Of a DNA stretch of 64,000 nucleotides, positions 1-9,228 are shown one piece after another. Below the pieces are notes generated by a model. It did not search any database and was not told the origin of the DNA. It was given only the letters and a program-made list of their open reading frames with translations. Where the stretch lies: positions 124,001 through 188,000 of the forward strand of contig JAFDYT010000017.1 of NCBI GenBank assembly GCA_018266055.1, written 5' to 3'. Source of the DNA: Bacteroidota bacterium (lineage in GTDB: Bacteria > Bacteroidota > Bacteroidia > Cytophagales > Cyclobacteriaceae). The position numbers were made by a program, and so were the translations under genes. Every line of letters starts with the position of its first letter. Positions within the stretch are counted from its first letter, which is position 1.

Positions 1-76
1 GCAGCGCTTGCATGTCGCCGACTTTGGTGTCGGGCAGGCCAGCGAGGTATTGTTTGATTTCTTCTTTTACAGTCAC
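1..76 (-). CDS. N-terminus of a DUF1801-like protein (partial)
   Basis: A reading frame enters from the left window edge on the minus strand. Its most likely start is a GTG at 76-74, giving VTVKEEIKQYLAGLPDTKVG and continuing out of the window. An in-frame TGA lies upstream and no ATG lies between. The sequence resembles the start of DUF1801/YdhG-like small proteins, which open with a short amphipathic helix, but only about 25 residues are visible, so the family call is tentative. Confidence 0.4.
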   Translation of the reverse strand, partial: MTVKEEIKQYLAGLPDTKVGDMQAL

Positions 77-138
77 GTCAGTGAAGGTGCCAATTTTTTG
101 TCACTCCTCAAAATGACGGGAGCTGATCGTGCAGCTGT

Positions 139-1194
139 TTAACATCCGCCGTTTTTGCGCAACGCAAACACGGTGTTGCCGAAGACGGTGAGGTTAAAAA
201 CTTTATCGTCGATGGAAGGAAAGATCAGCGTCCAGGTTTTGCCGTTGTCCATGGACTTGTATATACCGTCAGGATGTCCACAGAAAAAAGAATTGCCGGC
301 CTGAACCACAGATGAAATCAGCGGACTTGCCGGCATGCCAAGATCTATCGGTTGCCATGTTTTTCCACCATCGTAGGAAGTGCGCACACGTCTTATTTTT
401 TGCGCGTCGTTATAGGTAATGGCGGCAAAGCCATCGTGAATAACTTCTACGGCAATCCCCACTCCTCCTTCGCTGATGACTGGCATCCAGGTTTCGCCGT
501 TATCGGCGGAGCGCAAAATTCCTACATCGCTTGTGGCGAGCAGCACATTGCCTGAAGCGACTACTTTCATCACCCAACCGCCGCGATGCACCTGCTTCCA
601 GGTTTTGCCGGCGTTGGCCGATTTAAACAGACCATTTTCACTGCCGATAAAAACAACTCCATTTTCATGTTCAAAAATTGTCCGCACCTCTTTGATGTTC
701 ACATTTGGATAGACCGGAGTCCACACGTTGGTGCCGGTAGCACGATAAAAGAATTTTCCGGCAGAGGTGAAAGCATACATACCTTTCCTGGCGGGTGCCA
801 TACTTACGTGATCCACTCCAAACTTTTCCTTTTCCCAATAGGTATTTCCTAAATACAATTTGCTGTGGAATACTCCATTGTCAGAGCGCAAATAAAATCC
901 ACCGGCCTGTGCAATGAAATCGCTGAATTGTACAGCCGGATCTAAGCCCATGCTGATGTCGTCCCAGGTTTGTCCGCCGTCGGCGGATTTAATCACCAGG
1001 TTTACACCTCCCACCGACGAAGTATTGGAATTGTCAAAACCAGAAAAAATACCGGCCGTAGCTACTTTGGGTGCGCCCGCCTTCTTTGTTATGGAAGGTT
1101 CCGCTTTCCCTGACGACAAAGTCTTGCGCGAATTGTCGCACGACGCGCCCAAGGCAATAATAAGCACCGAAAAAAGCAGGAGGTTGTTTTTCAT
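139..1194 (-). CDS. BNR/YCF48-like beta-propeller lipoprotein
   Basis: Predicted exported lipoprotein. From the ATG at 1194 it begins MKNNLLLFSVLIIALGASC, a signal peptide ending in an LGASC lipobox, so this start is preferred over the longer in-frame one at 1239. The rest holds at least five Asp-box-like motifs of the form S-x-D-x-G-x-T-W (SADGGQTWDD, SANAGKTWKQ, SADNGETWMP, SYDGGKTWQP, SMDNGKTWTL), typical of BNR/YCF48 beta-propellers. Such proteins are usually binding scaffolds or glycan-associated; no catalytic residues could be assigned. It is divergent from the winged-helix gene at 1382. Function unknown. Confidence 0.8.
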   Translation of the reverse strand: MKNNLLLFSVLIIALGASCDNSRKTLSSGKAEPSITKKAGAPKVATAGIFSGFDNSNTSSVGGVNLVIKSADGGQTWDDISMGLDPAVQFSDFIAQAGGFYLRSDNGVFHSKLYLGNTYWEKEKFGVDHVSMAPARKGMYAFTSAGKFFYRATGTNVWTPVYPNVNIKEVRTIFEHENGVVFIGSENGLFKSANAGKTWKQVHRGGWVMKVVASGNVLLATSDVGILRSADNGETWMPVISEGGVGIAVEVIHDGFAAITYNDAQKIRRVRTSYDGGKTWQPIDLGMPASPLISSVVQAGNSFFCGHPDGIYKSMDNGKTWTLIFPSIDDKVFNLTVFGNTVFALRKNGGC

Positions 1195-1369
1195 AGTCAT
1201 GAAACGTTGAATACCGTTGGAATTTGAAAGTAGAGTCATAGGGATGGAGTGTTTAAAGTTAGCCGATATTTAGGTCAAACGTACTACGCCCGAACGCCGA
1301 ACCTTGAAAATAGATTGTAAAAAAGTGTTAAACCAAGTGTAAATTCATTTTTGAGCACTGTAAACTCAA

Positions 1370-1377
1370 TACTTTTG
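1370..1377 (+). promoter_or_regulatory. Bacteroidota -7 box (TACTTTTG), near-leaderless
   Basis: TACTTTTG at 1370-1377 matches the Bacteroidota sigma-ABfr -7 consensus TAnnTTTG exactly. A TTTG at 1350-1353 is a possible -33 element, with a 16-nt gap that is shorter than the usual 19 or so. The expected transcription start falls at or next to the ATG at 1382, which implies a leaderless or nearly leaderless mRNA. Confidence 0.45.
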
Positions 1378-1381
1378 CAGG

Positions 1382-2254
1382 ATGAAACGCACGTATCTGA
1401 TCGGCGGTGGGCTTGCGGTGTGCTCCCTTTTTCTTTTTGCTTTTGCGCTGAACCGGATTCCCGGCAAGGAGAATTTTAATGAAACGCGGGCCAAGCTCGT
1501 CATTCGCAACGTAGGGCATCAGTTGCTGCTGCGGGCGGGCGACTCCACGTCAAGAATATTGCCTGTAAAACAAATCAGCTCGGGGCAGTTTCAGCTCGAG
1601 TTTCAGCACCAGTTTTCCTTTAAGCCCGACACCTTGGTAAAAATCGTGATGCAAAACCTGGCCGCCAATCATTTGCCTGTAAATTACCTGGTGAGTGTGC
1701 TGGATTGCGACACGCGCGAAGTAGTATATGGTTTTGAAATTAACCCGCAAAACAACAACCTGATTTCGTGCAAAGGGCGCACGCAGCCGAGCGGATGTTA
1801 CACCATTCAGATTGCCTTTGTTGACTTTGAGGCAACTCCAAAAGCTAATCCTGCCATTTATTTGTACGCGGCGGTTGCAGTGTCGCTTTCGTTGCTTGCC
1901 TTTATCGGCTACAGTTACCGTAAGGAAAAACAAAACGTCCGCCCGATCAATCTGCAGAATGCAATATCACTTGGTCAGTATCTTTTCCTTAGCGACCAGC
2001 GCCTGCTCACGTACGGCGAAGAACGCATTGAGTTGTCAGACAAAGAATGCCGTTTACTTGAACTCTTCGCTGCGCAACCCAACCAACTGATTGAGCGCGA
2101 CCGCCTGCTGAAAATATGGGAAGATGACGGCGTCTTCACGGCGCGAAGCCTGGATGTGTTTGTTTCCAAGCTGCGGAAAAAATTAAGCCGCGATTCGTCG
2201 CTTCAAATCACAAACGTGTACGGCAAAGGATATAAGCTTGAGATTATTGCCTGA
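1382..2254 (+). CDS. Membrane-anchored winged-helix transcriptional regulator
   Basis: A 290-aa protein with a membrane segment at about residues 6-24, an extracytoplasmic domain at about 25-157 with Cys109, Cys130 and Cys139, a second membrane segment at about 158-178, and a C-terminal OmpR/PhoB-type winged helix at about 190-288 (LSDKECRLLELFAAQPNQLI, then ARSLDVFVSKLRKKL and VYGKGYKL). There is no receiver domain, so the sensor and DNA-binding parts sit in one chain, as in ToxR/CadC but with the order reversed. It should bind DNA from the membrane in response to an outside signal; ligand and targets are unknown. It is convergent with the histidine kinase ending at 2267, 12 bp away. Confidence 0.8.
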   Translation: MKRTYLIGGGLAVCSLFLFAFALNRIPGKENFNETRAKLVIRNVGHQLLLRAGDSTSRILPVKQISSGQFQLEFQHQFSFKPDTLVKIVMQNLAANHLPVNYLVSVLDCDTREVVYGFEINPQNNNLISCKGRTQPSGCYTIQIAFVDFEATPKANPAIYLYAAVAVSLSLLAFIGYSYRKEKQNVRPINLQNAISLGQYLFLSDQRLLTYGEERIELSDKECRLLELFAAQPNQLIERDRLLKIWEDDGVFTARSLDVFVSKLRKKLSRDSSLQITNVYGKGYKLEIIA

Positions 2255-2266
2255 TAAGTGAGGTCA

Positions 2267-5200
2267 TTAATGTAAGGGAAGGTAAATGGTAAACACTGTA
2301 CCTTTATTCAGTTCGCTCGCCACCTCTACCCTTCCGTGCAGCATTTCGGTAGCACTCTTTACAATGTGCAATCCGAGGCCGGTTCCTTCAATGGTCGTTG
2401 CGTTGGTAGCCCGCGAGAAAGAGGTAAACAGATTCTTCATTTCGTCAGGCGGAATGCCGATGCCTTCGTCTTTCACGGCCATCACCAGCTGGTCGTCGGT
2501 AAAGCGCACTGTCATCGTCACCATTTCTGCCTTGGGCGAAAATTTCACCGCGTTGGTGATAAGGTTGTAGATAATGTTGCGCAGCAATTTTTCATCGGAG
2601 ATAAATGGGCGAGCTTTTCCCTTCACCAGATACAAAAGCGAGTGGCGACCGTCGTTTTTGGCAAACATCGCTTCTTCGGCGAGCGACTTGATCAAATCGG
2701 GTTCGTATTCCTGCCGGTTTACTACCACTTTTCCCTCTTCCAGTTTTCCCACCAGCAGCACATCTTCAAGCAACGAGTTCATGTGCAGTACCTGCTTTTC
2801 AATGGTGCCCACTTTCTTTTCCATCGAGGCTTGATCAAGCTTGTTGCTGTAGCGACGGAGGAATCCTGCCGACAAGGAAATGCTTGTAAGCGGGGTGCGA
2901 AATTCGTGCGACGCAATGGAGATGAATTTACTCTTCAGGTCCACCAGTTCTTTTTCTTTTTGCAGCGCTTCGTTGAGCTGGTTGGTGCGCTCTTCGATAA
3001 TCTGCTCCAGGTTCAGCCGGTAGTTGGTAATCTCGGTGACATCCTGCATCGCGCCGATCATGCGCACCGGATTCCGGTCTTTATATATTATATACGCGCG
3101 ATCGAGCACATTTTTAAAAGTTCCGTCGGCGCACTGGTAGCGGTATTCCGTGGTCCAGTTGGTGGTATGCTGCCTAAACATGTCGTTCATTTCTTGCATG
3201 ACGCGAGGATAGTCGTCCGGATGTATCTTTTCACGCCACCAGCGCTTTGCTTCAATTATTTCACGTTGCTTATACCCAAAGATAGTTTCGAGACCGTGAT
3301 TCCAGGTTTCCACATTTCTCTCGATGTCCAAATCCCAAATGGCATCGTTGGTGGCGCGCGACAATATTTCAAAGCGCTCGTTGTATTCGCGCAGCACGCT
3401 TTCGTAAAGCTTGCGGTCGTTGATGTCTTGCACGATGCCCACCATTATGATTTCACCTTTTTCGTTTTCAATGGCCTGAGCTTTTTCGTTTACCCAGCGC
3501 ACGGTGCCATCCGGTTGCACAATCCGATGGTCCACATCCATGGTGGTTTTCTGCTTGAGTGCTAGCGTGCGGCTCGTTATCACTTTGTCAAGGTCTTCGG
3601 GGTGAACATGCCGGAAGAAGGTAGAAGTTAATCCATCGAAATCTTCTTCGCGCATGCCAAAAATCTTAAAGACTTCTTTCGACCAGGTAAGCTTTCCATC
3701 TTTGCCTCCCGGATGGGAAGTCCAGTATCCGATTCTCGCCGACTCCGATGCTTTGTCAAGAAAGTACTGATCTCGTTTTAATTCTTCTTCTATCCGTTTG
3801 AAGTCGGTGATGTCCACACCTGTCAATGACACGTGCGTAATTTTGCCGTCGCGCGCTATCGGCTCGTAGCGCACGAAATGATACACTAACCCTCCATCTG
3901 TCCCGTTGACCTTCGCTTCCACCGTGGATGCTGTTCCTTTTATTGCTTTGCGAAATAACTCCGTTGCTTCCGGCCTGCGGGCAGGTATCACCACGTCAAG
4001 AAAGTCACACCCAATATTGGCTTCTACTCCTAAGTTGTCTTTGATGAACTTTTGAAACGCCTGATTAAATAGTTCTACTTTGCCCTCAGCATTAATAAGC
4101 AAGATATTATCCTTGGTGGTACGGAAGTAGATGTCAAGGTTAGTACGGTATCTTTCGTTTTCTCTTTCAGTAAGAATTTTCTCGGTTACGTCTGCCGACG
4201 ATACGGTGAAGTGAGTAACCTTTCCCTCTTTGTACACCGGCGCATAAACTACATCGTAATACTTCGTTTCATGCTCAAAAATGGATTCCGACAATACCCG
4301 AATCCTCTCTCCACTCAATACGCGAGCGATTAATTTCTTCACCTCTTCATGGCGGTTGGGAGCAATGATGTCATAAAACGAAATACCGGGTGAAGCTACT
4401 GCTTTGGTGTATTTGGAAATATAGTTTTCCATGGGCTCATTCAACACCACCAGCTTAGCCTCGTTGTCCATGAGCGCGAAGATATCCGTAGTATGATGGA
4501 AGATGATCTCCAGATTTTCGCGGTACTGCCTCAGTTCATTTTCCTGCTTTCGCAAGTCAGTAATGTCATGCGAAATGCCAAGTACCTGAACTACCTCGCC
4601 ATTGGAATCTTTGATGGGTACTTTGCTGGTGCTTAGCAGAATCTCACGCCCCGCCACATTGACCGTCACTTCCCTGTTTATAAGTGGCTGCCCCGTAGCC
4701 AACACTTTCTTCTCTTCTTCAAACAGGTCGGCAGCAGAGTCGCCATAATAATCAATCAGCGTCCGGCCCAACACTTCCTCTTCACGGGTAGCGCCAAGCA
4801 ACTCAAACGTTGCGCGGTTGCTTAATATGGTTTTGAGACTCGTATCACGCAAAAAAATGTAAGAAGGTATATTGTCAATTAACGCACGCAGTAAATTTCT
4901 TTCATAAAGGATTTTTTCTTCTGCCTGATGATACTCCGTTATGTCAGAAGCTATCCCTTCCAACCGAACTGGCATCCCTTTTTCATCTTTGATAAGCGTT
5001 AATTCATCGCGGAACCACCGGATTTGATCGTCAATCAATATTCGGTAAGTGCATGTGGTATGTCCCGTTCTAGCCAATGTCTCCTGACTTGCTTTTTTGA
5101 TTGCCTTGTCTTCCTCCAATACATGATCGGTCCAGAAGTAGGGCCTTTTGATCAGACTTTCATAAGGTTCTTTGTAAACCCGCTCGGCCGACCGGCTTAA

Positions 5201-6304
5201 ATAACTTTCTCCTTTCCCCGTCAGGTCAAACGACCAAATTACATCTTTAGTAGAATCGAGAACTCGGTTGAGCATCTCGTCTTTTTGCTTCGCAATGGTT
5301 TGGTTAGCTAACTCTAAATCCCGGTTGGAAGCACCGAGGGCTTCCAGGTTTGACATCAGCTCTTCATTTGTAGTTTGTAGCTCTTCCGTCAACGCCTGCA
5401 TCTCTTCGTTGGAGGCAGCAAGATCCTGGGCCTGTTCCAGATTTGTGTCTGCCATATCTGCCCTTTGGTTATAACTTCGGGCTACTATTACCGTAGCTAC
5501 AAAGGATACAATGGAGAAAGTAAGGATAATGAATGTAACCCCAAGCTCTGGACTGATAAGGCGGTACCATTCGCCCTGCAGGCGCAGATAACCTAAGGCT
5601 ATAGGAAACAGTATTGACAAAGGAATAAGTAACTGTGCTCTAGAGTAAAATGATTTAACAAAGAGTTCGTTTATCCACCCAGCGCCAGGCCGGCAAAGTA
5701 AAACAAATACAGAGAAAAGGATAAAAAGTATGGCTGTCATTGGGGCCATCAAAAAAAAGGCAGGGCGCTCGGGCACTCGGTATAGGTAGGCCATCAGCAC
5801 CACCACAGAAACCAGAATCACCGCGAAGTTTATGAATTCACGTAAACGCGCTGACCTATTAACTATCTGCAGCCCCAGGGAAATAATGGTCAATATAAAA
5901 TTTCCTGCGGTTACAGGTGACATGCCTTTCAAGGCGGTACTGTCAGGGTGACGGCTTACTTCTCGAAACAACAGAAGCCGATCGACGTGGAACGAAAGCC
6001 CTATCGTCTTATCCAGAAGAATGCAGACGCTACTCAGCAGAAGCAACACAAGAAGCGCTTTGTAATAACGCACCGGAAGGTTCCACCACACCCACGCCCA
6101 GGATGCCAGGGCAAGCAACAGGAATTGCAGTAATGTAAGCGGTTGTATGGGAATGGTATATCCAACCGGATTCAGCAGACCCCATGTTTCCGTAAGCCAT
6201 CCAATCAGGGAAATTGATGATAGCAGCACTAGGGCCAATAAATTAAACTGCGCAATTAAACTTAGTTTTCTAAGTTGCCTTTCCTTTGCTTCTGCACGCA
6301 CCAT
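2267..6304 (-). CDS. Multi-PAS membrane sensor histidine kinase
   Basis: A 1345-aa histidine kinase. About residues 15-290 hold seven or eight hydrophobic helices. A coiled coil rich in E/N/L follows (about 300-345), then six PAS/PAC units of about 120 residues each (about 345-1095, several with DITE/DITD/DVTE-type linkers), a HisKA domain with phospho-acceptor His1133 in SIASHEFRTPL, and HATPase_c with the N box NLITNAVKFS, DEGIGIP and GTGLGLHIVK. There is no receiver domain and no response regulator nearby, so it is an orphan in this window. The many PAS domains suggest integration of several small-molecule or redox signals. The neighbouring convergent gene encodes a receiver-less membrane winged-helix protein; a partnership is not supported by known mechanism. 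Confidence 0.93.
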   Translation of the reverse strand: MVRAEAKERQLRKLSLIAQFNLLALVLLSSISLIGWLTETWGLLNPVGYTIPIQPLTLLQFLLLALASWAWVWWNLPVRYYKALLVLLLLSSVCILLDKTIGLSFHVDRLLLFREVSRHPDSTALKGMSPVTAGNFILTIISLGLQIVNRSARLREFINFAVILVSVVVLMAYLYRVPERPAFFLMAPMTAILFILFSVFVLLCRPGAGWINELFVKSFYSRAQLLIPLSILFPIALGYLRLQGEWYRLISPELGVTFIILTFSIVSFVATVIVARSYNQRADMADTNLEQAQDLAASNEEMQALTEELQTTNEELMSNLEALGASNRDLELANQTIAKQKDEMLNRVLDSTKDVIWSFDLTGKGESYLSRSAERVYKEPYESLIKRPYFWTDHVLEEDKAIKKASQETLARTGHTTCTYRILIDDQIRWFRDELTLIKDEKGMPVRLEGIASDITEYHQAEEKILYERNLLRALIDNIPSYIFLRDTSLKTILSNRATFELLGATREEEVLGRTLIDYYGDSAADLFEEEKKVLATGQPLINREVTVNVAGREILLSTSKVPIKDSNGEVVQVLGISHDITDLRKQENELRQYRENLEIIFHHTTDIFALMDNEAKLVVLNEPMENYISKYTKAVASPGISFYDIIAPNRHEEVKKLIARVLSGERIRVLSESIFEHETKYYDVVYAPVYKEGKVTHFTVSSADVTEKILTERENERYRTNLDIYFRTTKDNILLINAEGKVELFNQAFQKFIKDNLGVEANIGCDFLDVVIPARRPEATELFRKAIKGTASTVEAKVNGTDGGLVYHFVRYEPIARDGKITHVSLTGVDITDFKRIEEELKRDQYFLDKASESARIGYWTSHPGGKDGKLTWSKEVFKIFGMREEDFDGLTSTFFRHVHPEDLDKVITSRTLALKQKTTMDVDHRIVQPDGTVRWVNEKAQAIENEKGEIIMVGIVQDINDRKLYESVLREYNERFEILSRATNDAIWDLDIERNVETWNHGLETIFGYKQREIIEAKRWWREKIHPDDYPRVMQEMNDMFRQHTTNWTTEYRYQCADGTFKNVLDRAYIIYKDRNPVRMIGAMQDVTEITNYRLNLEQIIEERTNQLNEALQKEKELVDLKSKFISIASHEFRTPLTSISLSAGFLRRYSNKLDQASMEKKVGTIEKQVLHMNSLLEDVLLVGKLEEGKVVVNRQEYEPDLIKSLAEEAMFAKNDGRHSLLYLVKGKARPFISDEKLLRNIIYNLITNAVKFSPKAEMVTMTVRFTDDQLVMAVKDEGIGIPPDEMKNLFTSFSRATNATTIEGTGLGLHIVKSATEMLHGRVEVASELNKGTVFTIYLPLH

Positions 6305-6504
6305 ACTTTACATACTTTAGGTCAATCAAATCCGAAAGATGTAAAGAGAAAGGCTCGATAAAGAGGGTACTGATCAAGACCAGGCATTATTGACTCTCTT
6401 CCCTTGACCACTCAAGTCTACTGCATCTTTCAATCGAATTTGATAGATTTAATATAGTAATTAATAGGCTAAGGAAAAAGCCCATTAATGCGAGAAGGTC
6501 AAGC

Positions 6505-7050
6505 CTACACTTTCGTGAACGTGATGGTAAATGCGTATGTTGTAGAAGTGGACGTATCCGTGTACGAATAGCTGAGCGTAAACGAAGAAGCCGTGATCGC
6601 CGACACAGTGAGCGGCTCACCCTGCGTAAGAATAAACAACGGCAAATCCTGTTCGTTGGTAAACTGTGTGGACGTAGGGTAATACGTAGCGTCGATCAGT
6701 AGCATTTTGCCGTCGTCGGTGAAGGCCCAGCTTCCCTTTTCAATGGTCGATGGATCGCCCGAGGCACAGGAAGTTGCTCCTTCCGCTTCGTTGTATTCCT
6801 GAGTGGCGTTGTTGGAAAACGTAAACACATTGTCCGACTCACACGCGGGTATGTTGGTGACGGCTTGTGCCACTCCGCCGTTTACACTTACCGTTGCCGA
6901 GGTAAGGTTCCAGCTTTTATTTCCACCTTTGGCACCGGCAAGCAACACCGCATTGGTCTCTGCCGCCGACGGCGGCGTGGTTGAACTTTTAGAACACGAA
7001 AGCAAAACTACCATGGGCACTGCGGCCATCAGTCTGGATAAGTTGATCAT
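6505..7050 (-). CDS. Lipocalin-like lipoprotein
   Basis: From the ATG at 7050 the protein starts MINLSRLMAAVPMVVLLSCS, a lipoprotein signal with Cys at the end of the hydrophobic run; the longer in-frame start at 7083 would bury this signal. The 181-aa product has the WNLTSATVSVNG, VFTFSNN, GSWAFTDDGKMLLID and ITASSFTLSYSY pattern seen in Bacteroidota lipocalin-like proteins (a short beta-barrel on the cell surface or in the periplasm). Two Cys in the body (PACESDN and TSCASGD) could form a disulfide. Ligand unknown. Confidence 0.7.
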   Translation of the reverse strand: MINLSRLMAAVPMVVLLSCSKSSTTPPSAAETNAVLLAGAKGGNKSWNLTSATVSVNGGVAQAVTNIPACESDNVFTFSNNATQEYNEAEGATSCASGDPSTIEKGSWAFTDDGKMLLIDATYYPTSTQFTNEQDLPLFILTQGEPLTVSAITASSFTLSYSYTDTSTSTTYAFTITFTKV

Positions 7051-7234
7051 ACTTTGTTTTTTGATTATTTGACACCCGAACACTCCATTCGTTTAATCGC
7101 CGCGCCTATCGGTCGTGCGATAAAGGTCAGTACGGTTCAACTATCCTTACGGTTGGGTTCTGAAGAAGAGTGTCTTTGGATGATAGGAATGTGTAGAGGA
7201 AACTACAGGATTAGTGCTTCGTGACTGGCGGGTT

Positions 7235-7669
7235 TTACTTTACCTCAAAAGTAAGTACAACATCACCCGCACCTAAGGCAGCCGCCAGGCCAACTGCATC
7301 GTCTATCTGTCCTACACTGGTGTATCTATAAGAAGTAAGAAAGGTTTTGTAAAACAACACTAAGGTGGTTGACCCATACATCCTCAAGTCGCCATTGGAT
7401 ATGGTTTTAGGAACCGATGAATTAACAGGAAGGCTGCTGGCTAATTCGCCATATTTCTCGTTGCCGTTTAGTTCAGTCATGTTGATTGTAAGGGGAAGCA
7501 TCTTCCTAAAAGCACTTGCCGTCGGATTGTCCGAAAGAGTAGCGGTAAACTGCGCAGTGCTACCCCCTACTTTGATTTTTATTTTATCCATTGCGTCTTT
7601 GTCTTCCGACGAAGCACTTGATGTAAGTACTGCAATAATACTACAACAAATTATAGGAGAATACTTCAT
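7235..7669 (-). CDS. Exported cyclophilin-like fold protein
   Basis: A 144-aa protein with a short hydrophobic N-terminus (MKYSPIICCSIIAVL), probably a signal peptide, followed by the cyclophilin-like fold domain recognised by KIKIKVGG, FTATLSDNPTASAF, LPLTINMTELNGNEKYGEL, DLRMYGSTTLVLFYKTF and the C-terminal IDDAVGLAAALG. Members of this family are typically about 110-130 aa, and many lack a signal peptide. Peptidyl-prolyl isomerase activity is not established for the family. Isolated gene flanked by non-coding DNA. Confidence 0.75.
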   Translation of the reverse strand: MKYSPIICCSIIAVLTSSASSEDKDAMDKIKIKVGGSTAQFTATLSDNPTASAFRKMLPLTINMTELNGNEKYGELASSLPVNSSVPKTISNGDLRMYGSTTLVLFYKTFLTSYRYTSVGQIDDAVGLAAALGAGDVVLTFEVK

Positions 7670-8073
7670 CGCAGCGGTATGCTTTTATATTTCCTTAATC
7701 ACTTTAGCAGGAATACCAGTTGGCGCGCGTTTGTAACGCGTGCCTTGACTTCAAGATAACCATTTTAGGTTTGAATAATTATACCCAACATAGTTAATAA
7801 TCAAGCACTATTAAGACACCTACCTGATTTTATCAATGGTAGTACTCTTATAAACAAGCACGCGTTACAAACGCGCGCTAGCCAGAGCGTCGAATAACTC
7901 TGGGGGAAAAGAGTTAATGGCTGTAGAAACCAACAAAAAACACAATTGCTCCGGGTCGGCAATGACACAGACCAAGAGCAATTGTTATCCTCAAAAACCT
8001 ATACCCTCTCCTGTCCGTCAGCATAACTTTATATTCCGCACCTTTGGGTTAGTGGCAGAAAAGCAACGAACAT
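7670..8073. other. Non-coding stretch with a MITE-like element
   Basis: About 400 bp between two minus-strand genes. It holds the inverted-repeat element at 7723-7878 and AT-rich sequence; no credible reading frame was found. Confidence 0.6.
7723..7878. repeat. MITE-like element with 21-bp perfect inverted ends (copy 1)
   Basis: Left arm 7723-7743 and right arm 7858-7878 are perfect 21-bp inverted repeats; the core of the left arm is GCGCGCGTTTGTAACGCG. The right arm continues into CTAGCC. The 114-bp interior is AT-rich and non-coding. The left end plus about 23 bp of interior recurs at 10132-10175, so this is a dispersed element and not a simple terminator. Confidence 0.7.
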
Positions 8074-9228
8074 CTAATGTTTCAAATCAATTTTGGGTTC
8101 AGTGATGTCTTGTTTTTCAGGTAATCTCTTGATAAGCAAGAGTATTTGTCCAAGGTGACTGGACTGATGCTCCATTACATGGAACCAGCAGTAATAATTA
8201 TTTCTTTCTAAGCCTCTTCCTAGCACATTTTTTAAAAGCCATTCATCATCACGCTTGCTAAGTTCTTCAAGTGTGTGTTTTCTCACTTGCTTATAAATAT
8301 CCATGTAATAGTGAATGTTATGCCCCTTAAACATTTGTCTTGCTTCCTCGCCCAGATCAAAAGCCACCTTCCATGGATTCTTTTCCTCTTCATTAAACAT
8401 ACGTCCTTCAAAGGTGACTAATTGATAAAATTTTTCAGCCGCAGCCAAATGCATAATCAACGCTCCTATGGAGTTGGCTTTTTCGTCCATCAACTCATCT
8501 AACTCTTTCTGAGTCAATGAAGCAACTCTTTCTTCCACACGCGAACTTAAATTGTTAAGCATCATAACTAAGGAACCGATTTGAGGAGAATATCCTTTCG
8601 TGGGGAAAATGAAATTAGAACTGTCGATTGCCAGATTTTTTCCTTCGAGTAATAGAGAATAGTTGCCATGAGCATGGTCCTCACTAGAAGAAAACTCGTA
8701 TCCCTTGATTCTTAACGGTCTGTTGGGAGCGTACGCTTCAATCCAGTTTGGAATTTTATTATCCATCACCTTTGATTCAAAGTCAGCGTTTTCGAGGGGC
8801 ACTTTTTCATAAACTCCTTTGTCATTTTGAACACTCAACTCGAAATTGTCAAAATAGAATTTACCCTGATTTGAACAATAGCTGGCAATATGAATCTTAT
8901 CGGTAGTTTCATCCATTTCACCCTCTGCGGTATAGGTATTCCATGAATCAATTCCGTTTCGGGTTGAATCTTTGGGGATATCAACGAGAAAGTACTTTTG
9001 CCCTCCGCCTTTACGATAAACTACGGCCCCAACCGAGGCGGACGCTTTAGGGTCATTTGAATGTATCTTTACAGAAGCTGACACCTTGAATTTGACTTTC
9101 TTTTTTAAGAATGAAGCATCTTTTATCTGACGAAACGATGTCCACTTTTGTGTTCTTTCCGGAACATATTGAGCGATAGAAATGATGGCATGACAAACAA
9201 AGGCCACAACTAAAATTAACTTATTCAT
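8074..9228 (-). CDS. Exported two-domain protein with DinB-like C-terminus
   Basis: A 384-aa protein with a signal peptide (MNKLILVVAFVCHAIISIAQ). Residues about 25-195 look like a beta-sandwich, carbohydrate-binding-like module (FKVSASVKIHSNDP, FLVDIPKDS, FYFDNFELSV). Residues about 205-370 are DinB/DUF664-like, with candidate metal-ligand His260 (LIMHLAAAEKFYQ) and the cluster His350/His354/His358 (HVMEHQSSHLGQI). DinB-superfamily proteins are normally cytoplasmic thiol-transferase-like four-helix bundles, so an exported one fused to a beta domain is unusual. It may be a metal-dependent enzyme acting outside the cytoplasm; the substrate is unknown. Confidence 0.75.
   Translation of the reverse strand: MNKLILVVAFVCHAIISIAQYVPERTQKWTSFRQIKDASFLKKKVKFKVSASVKIHSNDPKASASVGAVVYRKGGGQKYFLVDIPKDSTRNGIDSWNTYTAEGEMDETTDKIHIASYCSNQGKFYFDNFELSVQNDKGVYEKVPLENADFESKVMDNKIPNWIEAYAPNRPLRIKGYEFSSSEDHAHGNYSLLLEGKNLAIDSSNFIFPTKGYSPQIGSLVMMLNNLSSRVEERVASLTQKELDELMDEKANSIGALIMHLAAAEKFYQLVTFEGRMFNEEEKNPWKVAFDLGEEARQMFKGHNIHYYMDIYKQVRKHTLEELSKRDDEWLLKNVLGRGLERNNYYCWFHVMEHQSSHLGQILLLIKRLPEKQDITEPKIDLKH

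Noticed and set aside
2336-3565. 409-aa plus-strand frame opposite the histidine kinase
   Set aside because: It is fully antisense to a clear HisKA/HATPase/PAS gene and its translation has no domain-like pattern.
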